This document shows, one piece after another, positions 6,413-8,704 of a stretch of DNA of 8,704 nucleotides (its first letter is position 1; each line of letters begins with the position of its first letter). The DNA is from Bacteroidales bacterium (GTDB lineage: Bacteria > Bacteroidota > Bacteroidia > Bacteroidales > UBA1556). The stretch lies in assembly GCA_029935325.1 (NCBI GenBank), contig JAOZKO010000103.1, positions 1-8,704 on the forward strand, read 5' to 3'. Made by a program: the position numbers and the translations under genes. A model generated the notes under the pieces. The model did no database searches. It worked only from the letters and a program-made list of their open reading frames with translations, and was not told the DNA's origin.

Positions 6413-7037
6413 ATGCAAGTCGAATTAACTCTGATACCTTTTTTACTTTCAGTTTATTAAAGATGTTTTTGCGGTGGGTTTGAACTGTTGCAAGGCTAAT
6501 AAATAGCTTTTCGCTAATCTCTGGCGATGTAAGTCCTTTTACTAGCATTCTAATAATCTCTTTCTCTCTAGAGGTAATTAGTGCAAACTTATTAAACTTA
6601 TCCTGCTTTATACTTTGAACTCTATTTTGTTCAAATATTAATTTACTATGATAAAAATCGTTAGGGCCTATTTCAAAAATAACTTTCCGCAACTCATCAA
6701 GGTCAGCATCTTTTGTAAGGTAAGCATTTGCTCCTATTTTTTTGCATTTTTTCGACAAGCTATAATCTGCATACATCGATAAAATTGAAATTATTACTTC
6801 ATTGTCAAAGGCTCTAATTTCTTCAAGAATTTCGACGCCATTTTTTCCTGGCAAATTCAAATCTAGTAATATTACATCTGGTGAATTTTTCTTTACAAAA
6901 CTAATCACGTCATTTCCATTATCAACTGTACCAATAATATCTAAATTATCAAATCGCTTTAGCAAATGAGATAATCCCTCCACAAATAAGTTTTGGTCAT
7001 CAACAATTAGTACGGTTCTACGCTTATTATCATTCAT
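6393..7037 (-). CDS. NarL/LuxR-family response regulator
   Basis: The 214-residue product has a receiver domain (about 7-122) with the acidic pair Asp13-Asp14, phospho-acceptor Asp59 in LLDLNLPG, Ser87 in the switch position (SILSMYAD) and conserved Lys109 (LTKDA). A LuxR-type helix-turn-helix occupies about 150-214: LITSREKEIIRMLVKGLTS, then EISEKLFISLATVQTHRKNI with the recognition helix, and the closing LKVKKVSELIRLA. All phosphorylation and DNA-contact regions are intact, so it should be an activatable transcription factor. It precedes and overlaps the kinase gene (TAA at 6393-6395 inside the kinase start region). Regulator-first order is less common than kinase-first but is seen in NarL-type pairs. 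Its promoter should lie in the 542-base spacer upstream. TATATTTG on the minus strand at 7317-7310 is a candidate -7 box, but it lacks a TTG partner and is 273 bases away. Confidence 0.95.
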   Translation of the reverse strand: MNDNKRRTVLIVDDQNLFVEGLSHLLKRFDNLDIIGTVDNGNDVISFVKKNSPDVILLDLNLPGKNGVEILEEIRAFDNEVIISILSMYADYSLSKKCKKIGANAYLTKDADLDELRKVIFEIGPNDFYHSKLIFEQNRVQSIKQDKFNKFALITSREKEIIRMLVKGLTSPEISEKLFISLATVQTHRKNIFNKLKVKKVSELIRLAYENNLS

Positions 7038-7579
7038 AGGAAATGCTGTATTGTATAAATTATGTTTTAGTGATTGAGGGGAAATTTAAGCCCATCTCCA
7101 CAATTAAAACTAATCAGCAAATAAATGCTAAATTAATTGACAGCAAAATAGTAAATATTTTTCAATAATTGCAATACTTGGTTTAAGGTATTTTAGTAAA
7201 TATGATAAGTATTACCTTAAGTCCGCAAGAATATTATCTTAATCTGGCTTAGTAAGCGATTAAGACGATTAAACAATTGTATTAGACTTTCTAAAAAACC
7301 ACTAATTCCCAAATATATTTTCAACATATCGGAAGACTATACATAATTTTCGTGTAGGCAGTACTTTAGTGTCAGTCCGAAAACTCACTATTTTATAGTG
7401 TTTAGTCAGAAATCGTCAAGTTTGAGTCTTACGACCGCGTGCCACCTATAGCTATAGCGGTGGCGCAAGCACTGAATAACAGCTTGTTTCAACTCTTCGA
7501 AAAAGTACAGAGCGTAGCGAAATCATGAACACAACGCAAATAAACACAATATGAATAAATTGGTGCTTTCTGGCAAGCA
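7038..7579. other. 542-bp spacer without a gene; contains two palindromes
   Basis: No credible ORF, tRNA or rRNA is seen. The segment 7040-7330 is plain A+T-rich sequence that presumably carries the promoter of the two-component operon. From about 7350 the character changes. CACTAT-TTT-ATAGTG (7386-7400) is a perfect 6-bp hairpin. GTGCCACC (7439-7446) pairs with GGTGGCGC (7459-7466, one G-U) around the self-complementary TATAGCTATA core. The part 7425-7475 is clearly more G+C-rich than its surroundings. This could be the remnant of a dispersed repeat, a small RNA or a transposon end. The sequence alone does not decide. Confidence 0.5.
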
Positions 7580-7580
7580 C
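7563..7580 (-). terminator. Hairpin at the stop codon of the T9SS cargo gene
   Basis: GTGCTT (7563-7568) pairs with AAGCAC (7575-7580) around TCTGGC. On the minus strand the hairpin touches the TAG stop of the secreted protein gene and is followed by CAATTTATTC. The stem is short and the T-tract broken, so it is only a possible weak terminator for that gene. Confidence 0.3.
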
Positions 7581-8704
7581 TACTTAACAATTAGTTTCTT
7601 CCCAATTATATCACCTGTTTTATAATCTATAAATTGCATATAATACATCCCTGAATTTAGATCCTTCAAACTGATTGTATTATTTGAATTAGTAAGTTTA
7701 ATTTGTTTTATAAGGCTTCCACTAAGATTATAAATACTTAGGATATAAACACCTCCAATGGTAGAAATATTTAATAAATCCTTTGCTGGATTTGGGTATA
7801 TATTTATTGATATTTTATTATTATTTGAAGTATTTATGGAAGTAATATAGCAATCACCTCCAGGAGTGCCAAATATTGAATCACCATTAAAAACAATAAC
7901 AAACTTCTGTGAGATAGACCAGTTAGTGCCATCATTATTATCTAATGATTTATCGCAGAATCGTAATGATGGGCCATCTCCATCAGCCTCGACAGGCCAT
8001 GGGCTTGCATCGTCATAATCCACATAAGCTATAGTATCACCATTAGTGTTTTGTATTCCAATATCTTCACCTGAATTTTTCAATCCTCCGCTTGTCCATT
8101 GATGAGTTCCTGTGATACCAAATACTGAGTTAACCAAAGCAGAATCTTTAGCAATAACCAAGAATTCTCCCATATTTAACATTGTATTCCCAGGGAAAAT
8201 ATAATCAACACCCATTGCAATAATATAACCACCAATATTGACAGTTGTATTACCATTATTGTAAATCTCTATATATTCCAAAGAATCAATATTTGATAGG
8301 TCATTATACATTATTTCGGTAAATATAATATCAGATAATGTTCCATTATAAACTAGATTATAACTTTGTGGCATCACCATAATATTATTTGCAGTGTCCT
8401 TTACATTAGCAATAGTTAAAGTATTTGGAACACCATCAACCAAAGCAGTAGCTAAAGTAAGTACAACCATATCACCATTGGTGTTTCTAATAGCATTTAC
8501 CACTACTCCTAATCCTGTATAATTTATCACCAATTCAGCAGAAGAGTCAACAGGCTCACTAAAAAATACTTTTATAGAATTAGCAGAGGTTAAACTTACA
8601 TTATTAACCACTGGAGGAATTGTATCTGAAGATGGTGGTGGAATAAATGCGCATCCAGAACCTGGATTAGCCCAAATACTATCTCCTGCAGCATTTACTC
8701 CAAC
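7580..8704 (-). CDS. Secreted T9SS cargo protein with Ig-like and lamin-tail modules (5' end outside window)
   Basis: The frame stays open from the TAG at 7580-7582 to the window edge at 8704, giving 374 visible residues. An internal GTG at 8609-8611 is not a likely start because the same frame continues upstream as VGVNAAGDSIWANPGSGC and a proline-rich linker. Residues about 30-120 form a bacterial Ig-like domain (VSLTSANSIKVFFSEPVD, the Big_5/SbsA type with SEPVD). Residues about 123-284 are a lamin-tail domain (IIFTEIMYND, LEYIEIYNNG, WTSGGLKNSGEDI, ASPWPVEADGDGPSLRF). Residues about 299-374 are the type A T9SS C-terminal sorting domain (INIYPNPAKD, LSIYNLSGSLIKQI, GMYYMQF), so the protein is exported by the type IX system and released or attached at the cell surface. 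Lamin-tail modules often accompany nucleases and other extracellular enzymes. The catalytic part, if any, lies beyond the window. Confidence 0.92.
   Translation of the reverse strand, partial: VGVNAAGDSIWANPGSGCAFIPPPSSDTIPPVVNNVSLTSANSIKVFFSEPVDSSAELVINYTGLGVVVNAIRNTNGDMVVLTLATALVDGVPNTLTIANVKDTANNIMVMPQSYNLVYNGTLSDIIFTEIMYNDLSNIDSLEYIEIYNNGNTTVNIGGYIIAMGVDYIFPGNTMLNMGEFLVIAKDSALVNSVFGITGTHQWTSGGLKNSGEDIGIQNTNGDTIAYVDYDDASPWPVEADGDGPSLRFCDKSLDNNDGTNWSISQKFVIVFNGDSIFGTPGGDCYITSINTSNNNKISINIYPNPAKDLLNISTIGGVYILSIYNLSGSLIKQIKLTNSNNTISLKDLNSGMYYMQFIDYKTGDIIGKKLIVK

Noticed and set aside
8609..8611. GTG as the start of the secreted protein
   Set aside because: The frame remains open to the window edge with sequence typical of a preceding module and linker, and no signal peptide follows the GTG.
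1..8704. CRISPR array, tRNA, rRNA, prophage or complete insertion sequence
   Set aside because: No regularly spaced repeats, no tRNA or rRNA signatures and no transposase, integrase or phage gene were seen on either strand.

Overview
The window looks like A+T-rich chromosomal DNA of a member of the Bacteroidota. The evidence is a C-terminal type IX secretion (T9SS) sorting domain, a 7TMR-DISM sensor kinase paired with a NarL/LuxR-type regulator, promoter-like TTG-N20-TAnnTTTG sequence, weak Shine-Dalgarno signals and very A+T-rich spacers. Nothing allows a genus call.

Layout. Positions 101-1865 (+) hold a probable two-gene unit: a 70-residue two-helix membrane protein and a 510-residue lipoprotein that joins a SnoaL/NTF2-like domain to a PAF-acetylhydrolase-type alpha/beta hydrolase. 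Positions 1866-2525 contain no credible protein gene. They hold an 18-bp perfect palindrome with repeats, a near-ideal Bacteroidota promoter, about 490 nt of clearly G+C-richer, hairpin-rich sequence, and a strong intrinsic terminator. I read this as an independently transcribed large structured non-coding RNA that I cannot assign to a known family. It is the most interesting object here.

From 2526 onward all protein genes are on the minus strand. They are a class IV PLP aminotransferase/lyase (2526-3323), the YebC/TACO1-family factor (3627-4373), and a response regulator and histidine kinase translated from overlapping frames (7037 down to 4547). The last is the 3' part of a large secreted T9SS cargo protein with Ig-like and lamin-tail modules (7580 to beyond 8704). 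A pair of adjacent hairpins at 3465-3518 resembles a REP-type element. The 542-bp spacer 7038-7579 holds further palindromes and no gene.

Functional picture. The regulator and kinase form a complete two-component pair whose sensor faces the periplasm and probably reads a carbohydrate-like or other small ligand. The regulated genes cannot be told from the window. The lipoprotein hydrolase and the T9SS cargo are both envelope or extracellular proteins. The YebC factor and the aminotransferase are housekeeping. The genes do not form one pathway, and the proposed RNA is transcribed toward the aminotransferase, ending just before its stop codon.
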